Shown here one piece after another: positions 1-7,959 of a stretch of 64,000 nt of DNA. The stretch spans positions 5,299,001 to 5,363,000 of the forward strand of contig NZ_VIWT01000001.1 in the NCBI RefSeq assembly GCF_007829815.1. The letters run 5' to 3'. The DNA comes from Kitasatospora viridis. GTDB lineage: Bacteria; Actinomycetota; Actinomycetes; Streptomycetales; Streptomycetaceae. Under the pieces are notes generated by a model that worked only from the letters and a program-made list of their open reading frames with translations, was not told where the DNA came from and ran no database searches. A program made the translations under genes and the position numbers. How positions within the stretch are numbered: position 1 is the stretch's first letter; every line of letters starts with the position of its first letter.

Positions 1-106
1 CGTGGACCGCTGGGCCGCGCTGCAGCAGGCCGACGGCGGCGAGGACGCCGGTGCGCCCGGACTGGTCTCGCGCACCGTGGACGCGCTGCTGGGCGTGGCG
101 CTCTAG
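1..106 (+). CDS. mshC: C-terminal end of MshC (cysteine:glucosaminyl-inositol ligase), partial
   Basis: Only the last 34 codons are present, read in the frame beginning at base 2 and ending in TAG. The peptide ends APGLVSRTVDALLGVAL. From memory this closely resembles the C-terminus of actinobacterial MshC, the CysS-like ligase that joins cysteine to GlcN-Ins in mycothiol biosynthesis. Context supports it: mshC lies near the PAC2 and metH genes in mycobacteria and streptomycetes, in the same order as here. The catalytic domain lies outside the window, so the call rests on the tail and on gene order. Confidence 0.7.
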   Translation, partial: VDRWAALQQADGGEDAGAPGLVSRTVDALLGVAL

Positions 107-139
107 CCCGGCGCCTGACCGACCGTCAGCGCCTGACCG

Positions 140-1075
140 TCACTCGTGGGGCCGCCGTTCCTTGACGGCGGCCCCGCCGTTCTTCGCACTCGTGCCCGCG
201 CCCGCGGCGGAGCCGTCGCCGGCCGCCGCCCCCGCGGTGCCGAGCGCGCCCATCGTGCCGGCCGCCGCCACCGCCTTGGCGAAGGACGCCGCCACCTCGC
301 CGGCCTGGTTGGTGGTCGCGGTGTCCAGGAAGCGCAGCAGTTCCACCGGGAAGGGCAGCACCAGGGTGGAGTTCTTCTCCGCCGCGACCTCCACCACGGT
401 CTGCAGCAGCCGCAGCTGGAGCGCGGCCGGGGTGCTGCTCATGATCCGGGCCGCCTCGGAGAGCTGCTTGCTGGCCTGGTACTCGCCGTCCGCGGTGATG
501 ATCCGGGCCCGCCGCTCGCGGTCCGCCTCGGCCTGCCGGGCCATCGAGCGCTTCATCGACTCGGGCAGCGCGACGTCCTTGATCTCGACCCGGTCGATCT
601 GGATGCCCCAGCCGAGCGCCGGGCTGTCCAGCATCAGCTCCAGGCCCTGGTTGATCGGCTCCCGGTTGGCCAGCAGGTCGTCCAGCTCGCTCTTGCCGAT
701 GATCGAGCGCAGCGAGGTCTGGGCGACCTGGGAGATGGCGAACTGGTAGTCCTGCACGGTGACGGTGGCCCGCACCGGGTCGACCACCTTGAAGTAGACC
801 ACCGCGTCCACCCGGACCGTCACGTTGTCCCGGGTGATGCCCTCCTGGGCGGGGATCGGCATGGTGACGATCTGCACGTTGACCCGGCGCAGCCGGTCCA
901 CGGCCGGCACCAGGAAGACCATGCCGGGGGAGCGGACCTCCTCGCGCACCCTGCCGAAGCGGAACACCACCCCGCGCTGCCACTGCTGCACCACGCGCAT
1001 GCTCAACGCTGCCCAGGCGCCCCCGAGCGCGGCCAGTCCGGCCAGCGCCCCGAGCACCGCATCCAGGACCACCAT
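140..1075 (-). CDS. Slipin / stomatin-like SPFH (Band 7) membrane protein
   Basis: This 311-residue protein has an N-terminal hydrophobic segment (about residues 5-25) followed at once by a Band 7/SPFH domain. The domain shows the slipin signatures RGVVFRFGRV, SPGMVFLVPAVD and a long ITRDNVTVRVDAVVYFKV strand region. A charged coiled-coil-prone stretch follows (about residues 180-215, rich in EADRERRAR). The C-terminus is low-complexity Ala/Gly. Such proteins oligomerise at the inner face of the membrane and organise membrane domains; bacterial members often partner with NfeD proteases. No NfeD gene is adjacent here. The ATG start follows a GAGGTGA ribosome site. It converges with mshC, leaving only a short gap. 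Confidence 0.9.
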   Translation of the reverse strand: MVVLDAVLGALAGLAALGGAWAALSMRVVQQWQRGVVFRFGRVREEVRSPGMVFLVPAVDRLRRVNVQIVTMPIPAQEGITRDNVTVRVDAVVYFKVVDPVRATVTVQDYQFAISQVAQTSLRSIIGKSELDDLLANREPINQGLELMLDSPALGWGIQIDRVEIKDVALPESMKRSMARQAEADRERRARIITADGEYQASKQLSEAARIMSSTPAALQLRLLQTVVEVAAEKNSTLVLPFPVELLRFLDTATTNQAGEVAASFAKAVAAAGTMGALGTAGAAAGDGSAAGAGTSAKNGGAAVKERRPHE

Positions 1076-1248
1076 GGCGTCACCTCGGCCACTTCCGCCA
1101 CCAGCGAATCAGTCCGGCGGACTCTCCACGGTACTCCGGTGCGGTGGGCCCCCGGACGGGCGGAAGGAGGTGCTCCGGTTGTGCGGCCCTTCTGTGGACT
1201 GGTCTAGACCCTTGACAGGACACGGTCCGGACCGGTGCACTGGTCCTG

Positions 1249-1285
1249 GCCGATGACCGGCGGCTGCCCGACGCCGGTCATCGGC
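1249..1285. terminator. Hairpin downstream of the PAC2 gene
   Basis: A perfect 14-bp stem (GCCGATGACCGGCG with its complement) closes a 9-base loop. It lies just past the PAC2 stop codon in the direction of that gene. There is no clear T-run, as is usual in this GC-rich group, so factor-independent termination is inferred. The 261-base gap containing it also holds the slipin promoter region; nothing else is recognised there. Confidence 0.6.
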
Positions 1286-1336
1286 TCATCGCCGCAGTGC
1301 TCCTGACGGCGGATCAGCCGCCCGCCCCGACCGGGG

Positions 1337-2425
1337 TCAGCCGCGCGGCCGACCGTCCCGGCCGTCGGCCTCCTGGTCCTCGCTGCTCCCGTCGGCCTCC
1401 TGCTCCGCACCGCCGCCGGCGTCCTCGCCGGCCGGCTCCGGCCGCCCCTCGCCGGAGTCCGCCGCGGGGGACTCGTCGGCGCCCTCGGCCGCAGCCTCCT
1501 CGCCGGCCGCGCCGGGCTCGCCGGAGCGGTCCAGCACCGGCCGGCCGCCGGGCGACTTCTCGCCCTTCTCGCCGGCCGGCCCCTGGTTCTCCCGGCGCCG
1601 CAGGTAGCGCTCGAACTCCCGGGCGATCGCCTCGCCGCTCGCCTCCGGCAGCTCGGTGGTGTCCTGCGCCTCCTCCAACTGCTGCACGTACTCGGCGACC
1701 TCGCTGTCCTCCGCGGCCAGCTGGTCCACCCCCACCTGCCAGGCCCGGGCGTCCTCGGGCAGCTCGCCCGGGGGGATCCGCAGGTCCAGCAGGTCCTCAA
1801 GCTTGTTCAGCAGCGCCAGGGTGGCCTTCGGGTTGGGCGGCTGGGCCACGTAGTGCGGCACCGCGGCCCAGAGCGTCACGGCCGGCACGCCCGCGTGCGC
1901 GAACGCCTCCTGGAGCACGCCGACGATCCCGGTCGGGCCCTCGTAGCGGCTCTCCTCCAGGTCGAGCCGGCGGGCCAGCGCCGCGTCCGAGGTGACCCCG
2001 CTGACCGGCACCGGGCGGGTGTGCGGGGTGTCGCCGAGCAGCGCGCCGAGGATCACCACCAGCTCCACGCCCAGCTCGTGCGCGATGCCCAGCAGCTCGT
2101 TGCAGAACGAGCGCCACCGCATGCTCGGCTCGATGCCGCGCACCAGCACCAGGTCGCGGGTGGTCGGCTCGGTCACCCGGATCACCGACAGGCGGGTGGT
2201 CGGCCAGGTGATCCGGCGCACCCCGCCGTCCAGCCAGACGGTCGGCCGGTTGACCTGGAAGTCGTAGTAGTCCTCCGCATCGAGGGCGGTGAACACCTTC
2301 CCGCCCCAGGTCTCGTCCAGATGGCCGACCGCCGAGGAGGCGGCGTCGCCCGCGTCGTTCCAGCCCTCGAAGGCACAGACCATGACCGGGTCGATCAACT
2401 CGGGAACATCTTCCAGCTCGATCAC
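1337..2425 (-). CDS. PAC2 family protein (proteasome assembly chaperone 2-like fold)
   Basis: This 362-residue protein starts MIELEDVPELIDPVMVCAFEGWNDAGDAAS, the hallmark of the actinobacterial PAC2 family, in which F-x-G-W-x-D-A precedes a Rossmann-like alpha/beta core (about residues 1-260). Residues beyond about 290 form an acidic, Gly/Glu/Ala-rich tail that looks disordered. In eukaryotes PAC2 helps assemble 20S proteasome alpha rings. The bacterial role is unproven, but mycobacteria keep this gene in the same metH-mshC-proteasome neighbourhood. GTG start with a GGAGGGAG site about 8 bases upstream. The gene stands alone in its transcription unit. Confidence 0.9.
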   Translation of the reverse strand: MIELEDVPELIDPVMVCAFEGWNDAGDAASSAVGHLDETWGGKVFTALDAEDYYDFQVNRPTVWLDGGVRRITWPTTRLSVIRVTEPTTRDLVLVRGIEPSMRWRSFCNELLGIAHELGVELVVILGALLGDTPHTRPVPVSGVTSDAALARRLDLEESRYEGPTGIVGVLQEAFAHAGVPAVTLWAAVPHYVAQPPNPKATLALLNKLEDLLDLRIPPGELPEDARAWQVGVDQLAAEDSEVAEYVQQLEEAQDTTELPEASGEAIAREFERYLRRRENQGPAGEKGEKSPGGRPVLDRSGEPGAAGEEAAAEGADESPAADSGEGRPEPAGEDAGGGAEQEADGSSEDQEADGRDGRPRG

Positions 2426-2513
2426 CCAGCGTCTCCCTCCGCACGTGGAACGCCCCGTTCCACGGACCGTACCTGCCCAGCCTACGGGCTTTGATGCCCT
2501 CAGGGTCCAGGGT

Positions 2514-3326
2514 TCAGGAGAGTGCGTCGGACACGACCGGAAGGTAACCGTGCGACTGGCCCTCGGCGGTGGGGTGGAAGGACTCCCAGGGGGTGCGGAG
2601 CACGATCCCGGTGATCCACTCGCCGCCCGGGCCGGCGCAGACGCCGTGGCCGGCGAAGGCGGGCCGCGGGTCGGCGAACCGGGCGCCGTGCGCGGTGGCC
2701 TGGCGGTGGATCAGCTCGTCCACCCGGTCGGTCAGCGCGTTGAACTCCGCCCGGCGGTGCCCGGTGCCGGTCCAGCACAGCCCGGAGGCCTCGGTGGCCA
2801 GCAGGTCCGGGTAGCCGGTCACCACGACCCGGGCGTCCGGGGCGGCGGCGGTCAGCGCCGTCAGCAGCTGGTCGTAGCGGGACGGCAGCTGATGGTCCAG
2901 CAGGTCGGCGGAGTGCGCGAGCGCCCGGTCGCAGCGCTCGTCGGTGGTGAGCGGCTGCAGGCAGGCCAGCACCGCGTCGGTGAAGCCGAGGTCGTTGCCG
3001 CCCACGGTGAGCGACACCCGGGCCAGCCCGTGCGGCAGCTTCGGCAGCTGGTCGGTCAGCACCGCGTGGGTGTCCGCGCCGTTGCAGGCCAGGTCGGTGG
3101 CGGCGGTGCCGGGGTGCGCGGCGGCCCAGAGCACCGGGTAGGCGTTGGCGCTGCGGTGGCAGTCCCCGGCGGCCGGGTCGTAGCCGCCGGCGCCGACGCC
3201 CGCGGCGTAGGAGTCGCCGAGTGCGGCGTATCCGGCGGCCGGGGCGGCGGGTGCGGGGGCGGCGCCGCCGAGCAGCAGGGCGGTGGCGGTCAGGGCGGTG
3301 GCGCAGGTGCGGCTGAGCGTCCTCAT
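2514..3326 (-). CDS. Secreted SGNH/GDSL-type esterase or lipase
   Basis: This 270-residue protein has an Sec signal peptide: RTLSR, a hydrophobic run TATALLLGGAAPAPA, and cleavage around residue 28-31. The SGNH blocks follow in order: GDSYAAG with the nucleophile Ser (block I), a Gly/Asn block around GGNDLGF (block III), and ESFHPTAEGQ near the C-terminus with the catalytic His. It resembles the Streptomyces extracellular lipase/esterase type with conserved cysteine pairs (CHRS, CNGAD, CLQP, CDRA, CWTG, CAGP), probably disulfides. There is no ribosome site before the ATG. A TACGCT -10-like box ends 8 bases upstream, so the mRNA may be leaderless. Substrate unknown. Confidence 0.9.
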   Translation of the reverse strand: MRTLSRTCATALTATALLLGGAAPAPAAPAAGYAALGDSYAAGVGAGGYDPAAGDCHRSANAYPVLWAAAHPGTAATDLACNGADTHAVLTDQLPKLPHGLARVSLTVGGNDLGFTDAVLACLQPLTTDERCDRALAHSADLLDHQLPSRYDQLLTALTAAAPDARVVVTGYPDLLATEASGLCWTGTGHRRAEFNALTDRVDELIHRQATAHGARFADPRPAFAGHGVCAGPGGEWITGIVLRTPWESFHPTAEGQSHGYLPVVSDALS

Positions 3327-3369
3327 GGACGCTCAGCGTAGCCACTCGGAGGCCCAGGGTGAGGGACCG

Positions 3370-4146
3370 TCAGGGGGTGAAGGTGAACGGCGTGGTGACG
3401 GTCAGCGGGGTGAAGCCGAGCCGCTGCAGGATCGGGCGGCTGGTCGGGGCCGCGTCCACCTGGAGGTAGGGGTAGCCGAGCTCGGCGGCCACGGCCGCCC
3501 GGTGGGCGACCAGCGCGCGGTAGATGCCCCGGCCGCGCCACTCGGGCAGGGTGCCGCCGCTCCACAGGCCGGCGAAGGAGACGCCCGGCACGGTCTCCAG
3601 CCGGGCCGCGCTGACCGGCCGGTCGCCGGCCATCGCGACCACCAGCCGCAGGGTGTCGGGCGCCTCGGCCAGCTGCACCCGCAGCCGCTCCACCAGGCGG
3701 CTCGGGTCGTCCTCGAAGGCCACCCGGTGCACCTCGGCGACCAGCCGCAGCGCCTCCTCGTCGTTCTCGGTGCGCAGGTGCACGCCGGCCGGGAGCTCGA
3801 CGGGCACCGCCTGGGCGGCCGTCTCGGCGACCATCACGGTCTCCGCCGGCTCGGCGGTGAAGCCGGCGGCGAGCAGGCGCTCGGGCAGGTCGGCGGGGCG
3901 GTCGTGGTCGTGGTGCTTCCACTCGAACTCCTGGCCGAGCTCGGTGAACCGGGCCACCTGCGCGGCGATCGCGGCGTCCGCGCCGGCCTCGTCCAGGTCC
4001 GACCAGAGCACCGCCGACCAGCCGTTCGCGGCGGCGACGTGCCGCACCACCGAGCCGTCCCGCTCCACCACCGCGCCCGGTTCCATCGGCCCCGCCTCGC
4101 GGCGCAGCTCCCGGTCGTACAACGCCAATGCCGCATCCTTGTCCAT
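3370..4146 (-). CDS. GNAT family N-acetyltransferase
   Basis: About 258 residues. The C-terminal half carries the GNAT fold: the acetyl-CoA loop reads EWRGRGIYRALVAHR, followed by a strand LGYPYLQVDAAPTSRPILQRLGF that is typical of motif B. The N-terminal half is a second, degenerate GNAT-like region with no acetyl-CoA loop, as in many two-domain streptomycete GNATs. An ATG at 4146 is preferred; a GTG two codons upstream is equally possible and neither has a good ribosome site. The substrate cannot be read from the sequence. It is flanked by unrelated monocistronic genes. Confidence 0.85.
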   Translation of the reverse strand: MDKDAALALYDRELRREAGPMEPGAVVERDGSVVRHVAAANGWSAVLWSDLDEAGADAAIAAQVARFTELGQEFEWKHHDHDRPADLPERLLAAGFTAEPAETVMVAETAAQAVPVELPAGVHLRTENDEEALRLVAEVHRVAFEDDPSRLVERLRVQLAEAPDTLRLVVAMAGDRPVSAARLETVPGVSFAGLWSGGTLPEWRGRGIYRALVAHRAAVAAELGYPYLQVDAAPTSRPILQRLGFTPLTVTTPFTFTP

Positions 4147-4193
4147 CCGCACAGCTCAGCATCCGGCCGGACGGCGGGCAACCCGATTACCGG

Positions 4194-4892
4194 CTACCGC
4201 CCGGTGACCGCCGCGAGCACGGCCGCGGTGTCGGCGAGGTCGGGCAGCACCACGTCGGCGCCGGCGGCGGCGAGTTCGGCGGCCGGGACCAGTCCGGTGG
4301 CCACCGCGACGGCCCGCGCCCCGACCGCGTGCGCGGTGTGCACGTCGCGGACGGTGTCGCCGATGATCACGGTCTCCGGGCCGGTGAAGCGCCGGCCGAG
4401 CACCCGCTCGGCCCGGTCGAAGGCGTGGGCCGGCAGGTCGGTGCGCTCGTAGGCGTCCTCGCCGTAGGCGCCCAGGCGCAGGTCCAGGTGCTCGGTCAGG
4501 TCGAAGGCGGCCAGCTTGAGCTCGGCCAGCGCGAGCAGGTTGCCGGTCAGCACCGACTGCCGCACCCCCGCCAGTCCGGCCAGCGCCGCCAGCGCCTCGC
4601 GGGCCCCGGGCAGGGCCCGCCCCTCGTCCGCCAGGTCGCCGGCCCGGTCCCGCATCTCGGCGACCAGCAGCTCCAGGTAGCTGCCCATCAGCCCGTCCGC
4701 CGGCTCCAGGTCGTGCGCCCGCAGCAGCTCGGTGGTGGCGGCGATCTCGGTCCGCCCCTGGTAGGTGAGCTCCCAGCTCAGCGGTATCCCGGTGGCCCGC
4801 CGGAAGGCGGCCTCGACGGCCCGGCGGGCCACCCCGCCGCCGTCGATCAAGGTGTGGTCGATGTCCCAGAGCACCAGCAACGCGTCACTCAC
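4194..4892 (-). CDS. HAD superfamily hydrolase (phosphoglycolate phosphatase-like)
   Basis: This 232-residue protein begins with HAD motif I, LVLWDIDHTLIDGGG (nucleophile and acid Asp). Motif II is VLTGN, the Lys region is around RFTGPETV, and motif III/IV is VIIGDTVRDVHTAHAVG. A helical cap sits between motifs I and II, as in subclass I. I chose the GTG at 4892, reading MSDALLVL, because GGAGGGG lies just upstream. Alternative upstream ATG codons would add a Gly/Arg-rich extension with no homology. Transcription diverges from the riboswitch-controlled transformylase gene next door. The substrate is unknown. Confidence 0.88.
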   Translation of the reverse strand: MSDALLVLWDIDHTLIDGGGVARRAVEAAFRRATGIPLSWELTYQGRTEIAATTELLRAHDLEPADGLMGSYLELLVAEMRDRAGDLADEGRALPGAREALAALAGLAGVRQSVLTGNLLALAELKLAAFDLTEHLDLRLGAYGEDAYERTDLPAHAFDRAERVLGRRFTGPETVIIGDTVRDVHTAHAVGARAVAVATGLVPAAELAAAGADVVLPDLADTAAVLAAVTGR

Positions 4893-4987
4893 GGCCCCTC
4901 CGATCGCTCGTGGCCGCCCTGCACCGCGGCCCCCCGTGGGCATCATCGCCCATCGCGGGCCCGGATTCCGGCGGAACGCCCGCTGCG

Positions 4988-4993
4988 TATACT
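4988..4993 (+). promoter_or_regulatory. -10 box of the transformylase promoter
   Basis: A TATACT hexamer lies 5 bases before the start of the riboswitch-like leader. A convincing -35 box is not visible 16-18 bases upstream. The spacing places the transcription start at about 5000, just at the first base-paired nucleotides of the aptamer. Confidence 0.6.
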
Positions 4994-4998
4994 CCGGA

Positions 4999-5073
4999 GC
5001 GGTCGCGACTGGCGAGGGTGGACCACCACCGGGAAGCGGCCGGTCACCGGATGCGAGCGTCGACCGCCTGGGC
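4999..5073 (+). promoter_or_regulatory. ZTP (pfl) riboswitch in the leader of the AICAR transformylase gene
   Basis: The leader contains the blocks that define the ZTP/ZMP aptamer, in order. GGTCGCGACTGGCGA begins at 5001. A small hairpin GGTGG-acca-CCACC follows (5017-5029), then CGGGAAGCGGCC, then the invariant 3' block CCGCCTGGGC ending at 5073. The first stem can form between GGTCGC and GCGGCC with one G-U pair. ZTP riboswitches sense the AICAR (ZMP) accumulation that follows 10-formyl-THF shortage, and they commonly control purH. The gene downstream is an AICAR transformylase, which fits exactly. The remaining 55 bases lead to an AGGAGA ribosome site, so control may act on translation; no clear terminator hairpin with a T-run is seen. 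Confidence 0.92.
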
Positions 5074-5128
5074 GCCTGTGTCAGCGAACTGTCGAACCGT
5101 CAGCCACGCCGACCAGGAGAGCCCCCGC

Positions 5129-6286
5129 ATGCAGTTGCGCTACGGCATGAACCCGCACCAGCAGGCCGCCCCCGCCGAGCCCGTCCACCCCGGCCGGTGG
5201 CCGGTCCGGGTGGTCAACGGCGCCCCCTCCTTCATCAACCTGCTGGACGCGCTGAACGCCTGGCAGCTGGTCAGGGAGGCGCACCGGGCCACCGGCCGGG
5301 TCGCCGCCGCCTCCTTCAAGCACGTCTCGCCGGCCGGCGCGGCGCTGGCCGGCCCGGTCGAGGCGGCCGTCGCCGAGCCGTACGGGCTGGACCCGGCCGC
5401 GCTCAGCGAGGTCACCGCCGCCTACCTGCGGGCCCGCGACGCCGACCCGAAGTCCTCCTACGGCGACCTGGTGGCCGTCTCGCACCCGGTCGACCTCCAA
5501 CTGGCCGAGCTGCTCGGCACTCTGGTCTGCGACGGCGTGGTGGCCCCCGGCTACGCGCCCGGCGCGGTGGAGCGGCTCAGCCGCAAGAAGGGCGGCCGCT
5601 TCCTGGTGCTGGAGGCCGACCCGGAGCTGGAGCCGCCCGCCGAGGAGACCCGCGAGGTGCTCGGCCTGCGGCTGACCCAGCAGCGCGACGCCGCCGAGCT
5701 CACCCCGGCCCTGCTCACCCCGGTGTCCGGCGCCCCGCTCACCCCGGCCGCCACCGCGGACGCCCTGCTCGGCCTGGCCGTGCTGCGCCACACCCAGTCC
5801 AACTCGGTCTGCTACCTGCACGACGGGGTGGCGGTCGGGATCGGCGCCGGCCAGCAGTCCCGGGTGGACTGCACCCGGCTGGCCGGCGCGAAGACCGACA
5901 CCTGGTGGCTGCGCCGCCACCCCGCCGTGCGCGGCCTGGCCTTCCGCGACGGGGTTCGGCGCCAGGACCGGATCAACTGGCAGATCCGCTACCTGGACGG
6001 CGACCTCACCGCCGACGAGCAGGGCCGGTTCGCCGAGGCGCTGACCGCGCCGCCTTCCCCGCTGACCGCGGCCGAGCGGGCCGACTGGCTGGCCCGGCTC
6101 GACGGGGTGCTGTTCGCCTCGGACGGCGCGCTGCCGTTCCGCGACAACGTGGACCACGCCCACCGGCACGGGGTGACCACGATCGTGGAGCCGGGCGGCT
6201 CGATCCGCTCGGACGAGGTGGCCGGCGCCTGCGCCGAGCTCGGCATCACCCTGGTCCGCACCGGCCTGCGGCTGTTCCACCACTGA
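5129..6286 (+). CDS. Stand-alone AICAR transformylase (ATIC C-terminal domain type)
   Basis: This 385-residue protein covers only the formyltransferase half of the bifunctional PurH/ATIC enzyme. It transfers a formyl group from 10-formyl-THF to AICAR. Conserved blocks are LRYGMNPHQ, NGAPSFINLLDALNAWQLV, the catalytic Lys-His in SFKHVSPAGAA, TQSNSVCY, GIGAGQQSRVDCTRLAG, WWLRRHP, FPFRDNVD-like LPFRDNVDHAHRHGV, and a C-terminal LRLFHH. These wordings match animal ATIC (recalled) more closely than E. coli PurH (KHANPCG). No IMP cyclohydrolase domain is present or encoded nearby. The ATG has an AGGAGAG site 8 bases upstream and follows a ZTP riboswitch. Confidence 0.93.
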   Translation: MQLRYGMNPHQQAAPAEPVHPGRWPVRVVNGAPSFINLLDALNAWQLVREAHRATGRVAAASFKHVSPAGAALAGPVEAAVAEPYGLDPAALSEVTAAYLRARDADPKSSYGDLVAVSHPVDLQLAELLGTLVCDGVVAPGYAPGAVERLSRKKGGRFLVLEADPELEPPAEETREVLGLRLTQQRDAAELTPALLTPVSGAPLTPAATADALLGLAVLRHTQSNSVCYLHDGVAVGIGAGQQSRVDCTRLAGAKTDTWWLRRHPAVRGLAFRDGVRRQDRINWQIRYLDGDLTADEQGRFAEALTAPPSPLTAAERADWLARLDGVLFASDGALPFRDNVDHAHRHGVTTIVEPGGSIRSDEVAGACAELGITLVRTGLRLFHH

Positions 6287-6297
6287 CGGACCGTCAG
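6283..6297. terminator. Palindrome covering both convergent stop codons
   Basis: CTGACGG-A-CCGTCAG is a 7-bp inverted repeat that contains the TGA of the transformylase gene and, on the other strand, the TGA of the phosphodiesterase gene. It is short for a terminator. It belongs to a family of TGACG/CGTCA palindromes found at several gene ends in this window. Confidence 0.4.
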
Positions 6298-7031
6298 GCG
6301 AGCTGGAGGTGGTGGGTGACCCACGGCCCGTCCGCGGTGGCCAGGTGCAGCAGCAGGCCCGCCGGCTCCTGCGGGCGGCCCGCCTTGCGGGCGCCGCTCG
6401 GGGGCGGGCCGGAGGCGCTCGGCGCCACCGCCAGCAGGGCGCCGGCGAACTGCGCGGTGATCGGCCGGTGCGCGTGGCCCGCCAGCACCCGCACCACCTG
6501 CGGGTGGCGGGCCAGCACCTCGGCCAGCGCCGGGCCGTCGGCCAGCCGCATGCGGTCCAGGAACGGGATGCCGACCGGCGCCGGCGGGTGGTGCAGGCAG
6601 ACCACCGCGGGGGTCTCCGGACGCTCCGCCAGCACCCCGTCCAGCCAGGCCAGTTGCCCGGTGCCCAGCTCACCGGCCGGCGAGCCGGCCACCGCGGAGT
6701 CCAGCGCGACCACGGTCAGGCCCGGGTGGTCCACCACGTAGTGGGTGGACTCGCCGCCGCCGAGCAGCGCCGAGCCGCCGAACTCGGTGGCCAGCGCGGC
6801 CGGGTCGTCGTGGTTGCCGGGCAGCAGGTGCAGCGGCAGCGGAAACTCGCCGAGCGCCTCGCGCAGCGCCGCGTACTCCGCCGGGCGCCCGCGGTCGGTC
6901 AGGTCGCCGGTGATCACCACGCAGGTGGGGTGCGGGTCCAGCGCGAGCACCCGCCCGAGTGCCCGGTGGAGCCCGTCGGCCGGGCCGGTGGTGAGGTGCG
7001 GGTCGCTGAGGTGCGCGAGCGAGGGGGTCAT
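6294..7031 (-). CDS. Calcineurin-like metallophosphoesterase (class III cyclic nucleotide phosphodiesterase type)
   Basis: This 245-residue protein shows all dimetal ligand motifs in order: LSDPHL (D-x-H), ITGDLTDRG (GD), LPGNHDD (GNHD), VCLHHPP and LAGHAHRPI (GHxH). The length and arrangement fit the CpdA/Rv0805 group, which hydrolyses cyclic nucleotides and other phosphodiesters in the cytoplasm. The extreme C-terminus has a short Gly/Pro insertion after LAVAPSAS. The ATG at 7031 is followed at once by SLAHLSDPH, leaving no room for a signal peptide. The stop is 7 bases from the convergent transformylase stop. The substrate is not determined by the sequence. Confidence 0.88.
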   Translation of the reverse strand: MTPSLAHLSDPHLTTGPADGLHRALGRVLALDPHPTCVVITGDLTDRGRPAEYAALREALGEFPLPLHLLPGNHDDPAALATEFGGSALLGGGESTHYVVDHPGLTVVALDSAVAGSPAGELGTGQLAWLDGVLAERPETPAVVCLHHPPAPVGIPFLDRMRLADGPALAEVLARHPQVVRVLAGHAHRPITAQFAGALLAVAPSASGPPPSGARKAGRPQEPAGLLLHLATADGPWVTHHLQLA

Positions 7032-7056
7032 GCGGCGAGCCTGCCCGCGCCGTGGC

Positions 7057-7803
7057 TCAGGCAGTCCCGCGCCCGGCCAGCTCGGCCAGCAGGTCGGCGG
7101 TGTCCGCCGGGCGCGAGAACATCGGCCAGTGGCCGGTCGACAGTTCGGCGAAGTCCCATTCGGGGCCGGCCAGTTCGGCGAAGAACGGGTGTCCCTGGGC
7201 GATCATGGCGCGCACCTGGTCGAGCGGGAAGGAGCAGCTGACCAGGGTCTTCGGCAGCGCGGCGGCGCCGCCCGTGCGGTGGGCCGGCTGGCGCAGCGCG
7301 CCGATCGGCTGGTCGGTGGCCCGCTCCCGGACGGCGGCGAGCCGCGCCGCGTCCAGCCCCTCGGTGCTCGCCCCGTCGGCCGCCAGCCGCTCCCAGGACG
7401 GCATCGGGTACCGCCAGCCGTCCAGCACCGAGGCCTCGATCCGCTCGCGCTTCGCCGCCCCGCCCTGGTCGAGCGCCGACATCCCGTCGGCCAGCGGGCC
7501 GCTGTCCAGGTAGACCACCCGGCGGAGCTTCTCCGGCACCCGGTCGGCCGCGACCGAGACCGGCGCGCCGGCGCCGCTGTGCGCCACCAGCACCACCTGG
7601 TCCAGGCCGGCCAGCAGCCGGACCAGGTCGGCGGTGTGGGCCTCCAGGTCGACCTCGGGCCCGCCCTCGCCGGCCCGCTCGGCCAGCCCCGGCAGCGAGA
7701 CGGCGTGCACCCGGTGGCCCCGCTCGCGCAGCGGACCGGCCACGCCCTCCCAGGCCCACGCGCCCAGCCAGTAGCCGGGTACCAGGACGAACGTGCTGCT
7801 CAT
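7057..7803 (-). CDS. Alpha/beta hydrolase
   Basis: This 248-residue protein begins TFVLVPGYWLGAWAWEGVA, the oxyanion strand and loop of the alpha/beta hydrolase fold. The nucleophile elbow is VAHSGAGAP (Ser). A late Asp region lies around LVSCSFPLDQV and the catalytic His is in TGHWPMFSRP near the C-terminus. The fold is complete and no signal peptide is present. The ATG follows GAGGAGG by 7 bases. It is transcribed leftward toward the phosphodiesterase with a 25-base gap, so the two may be cotranscribed. Esterase, lactonase or other activity cannot be distinguished here. Confidence 0.87.
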   Translation of the reverse strand: MSSTFVLVPGYWLGAWAWEGVAGPLRERGHRVHAVSLPGLAERAGEGGPEVDLEAHTADLVRLLAGLDQVVLVAHSGAGAPVSVAADRVPEKLRRVVYLDSGPLADGMSALDQGGAAKRERIEASVLDGWRYPMPSWERLAADGASTEGLDAARLAAVRERATDQPIGALRQPAHRTGGAAALPKTLVSCSFPLDQVRAMIAQGHPFFAELAGPEWDFAELSTGHWPMFSRPADTADLLAELAGRGTA

Positions 7804-7959
7804 GACGGCCTCCTCGGTCGGTGTCCGGCCCTCACGCTACGACCGGATCAGGACAGCTCCGGTCCTGAACGCGAGGTGTCGGCGCCCCGGTTCCGGCGAG
7901 CCGGGCGACTTTGCCGGGCGAGCTGTCGGCCGGTCGCGGGCGGGTCCTATGGTGGGCCC

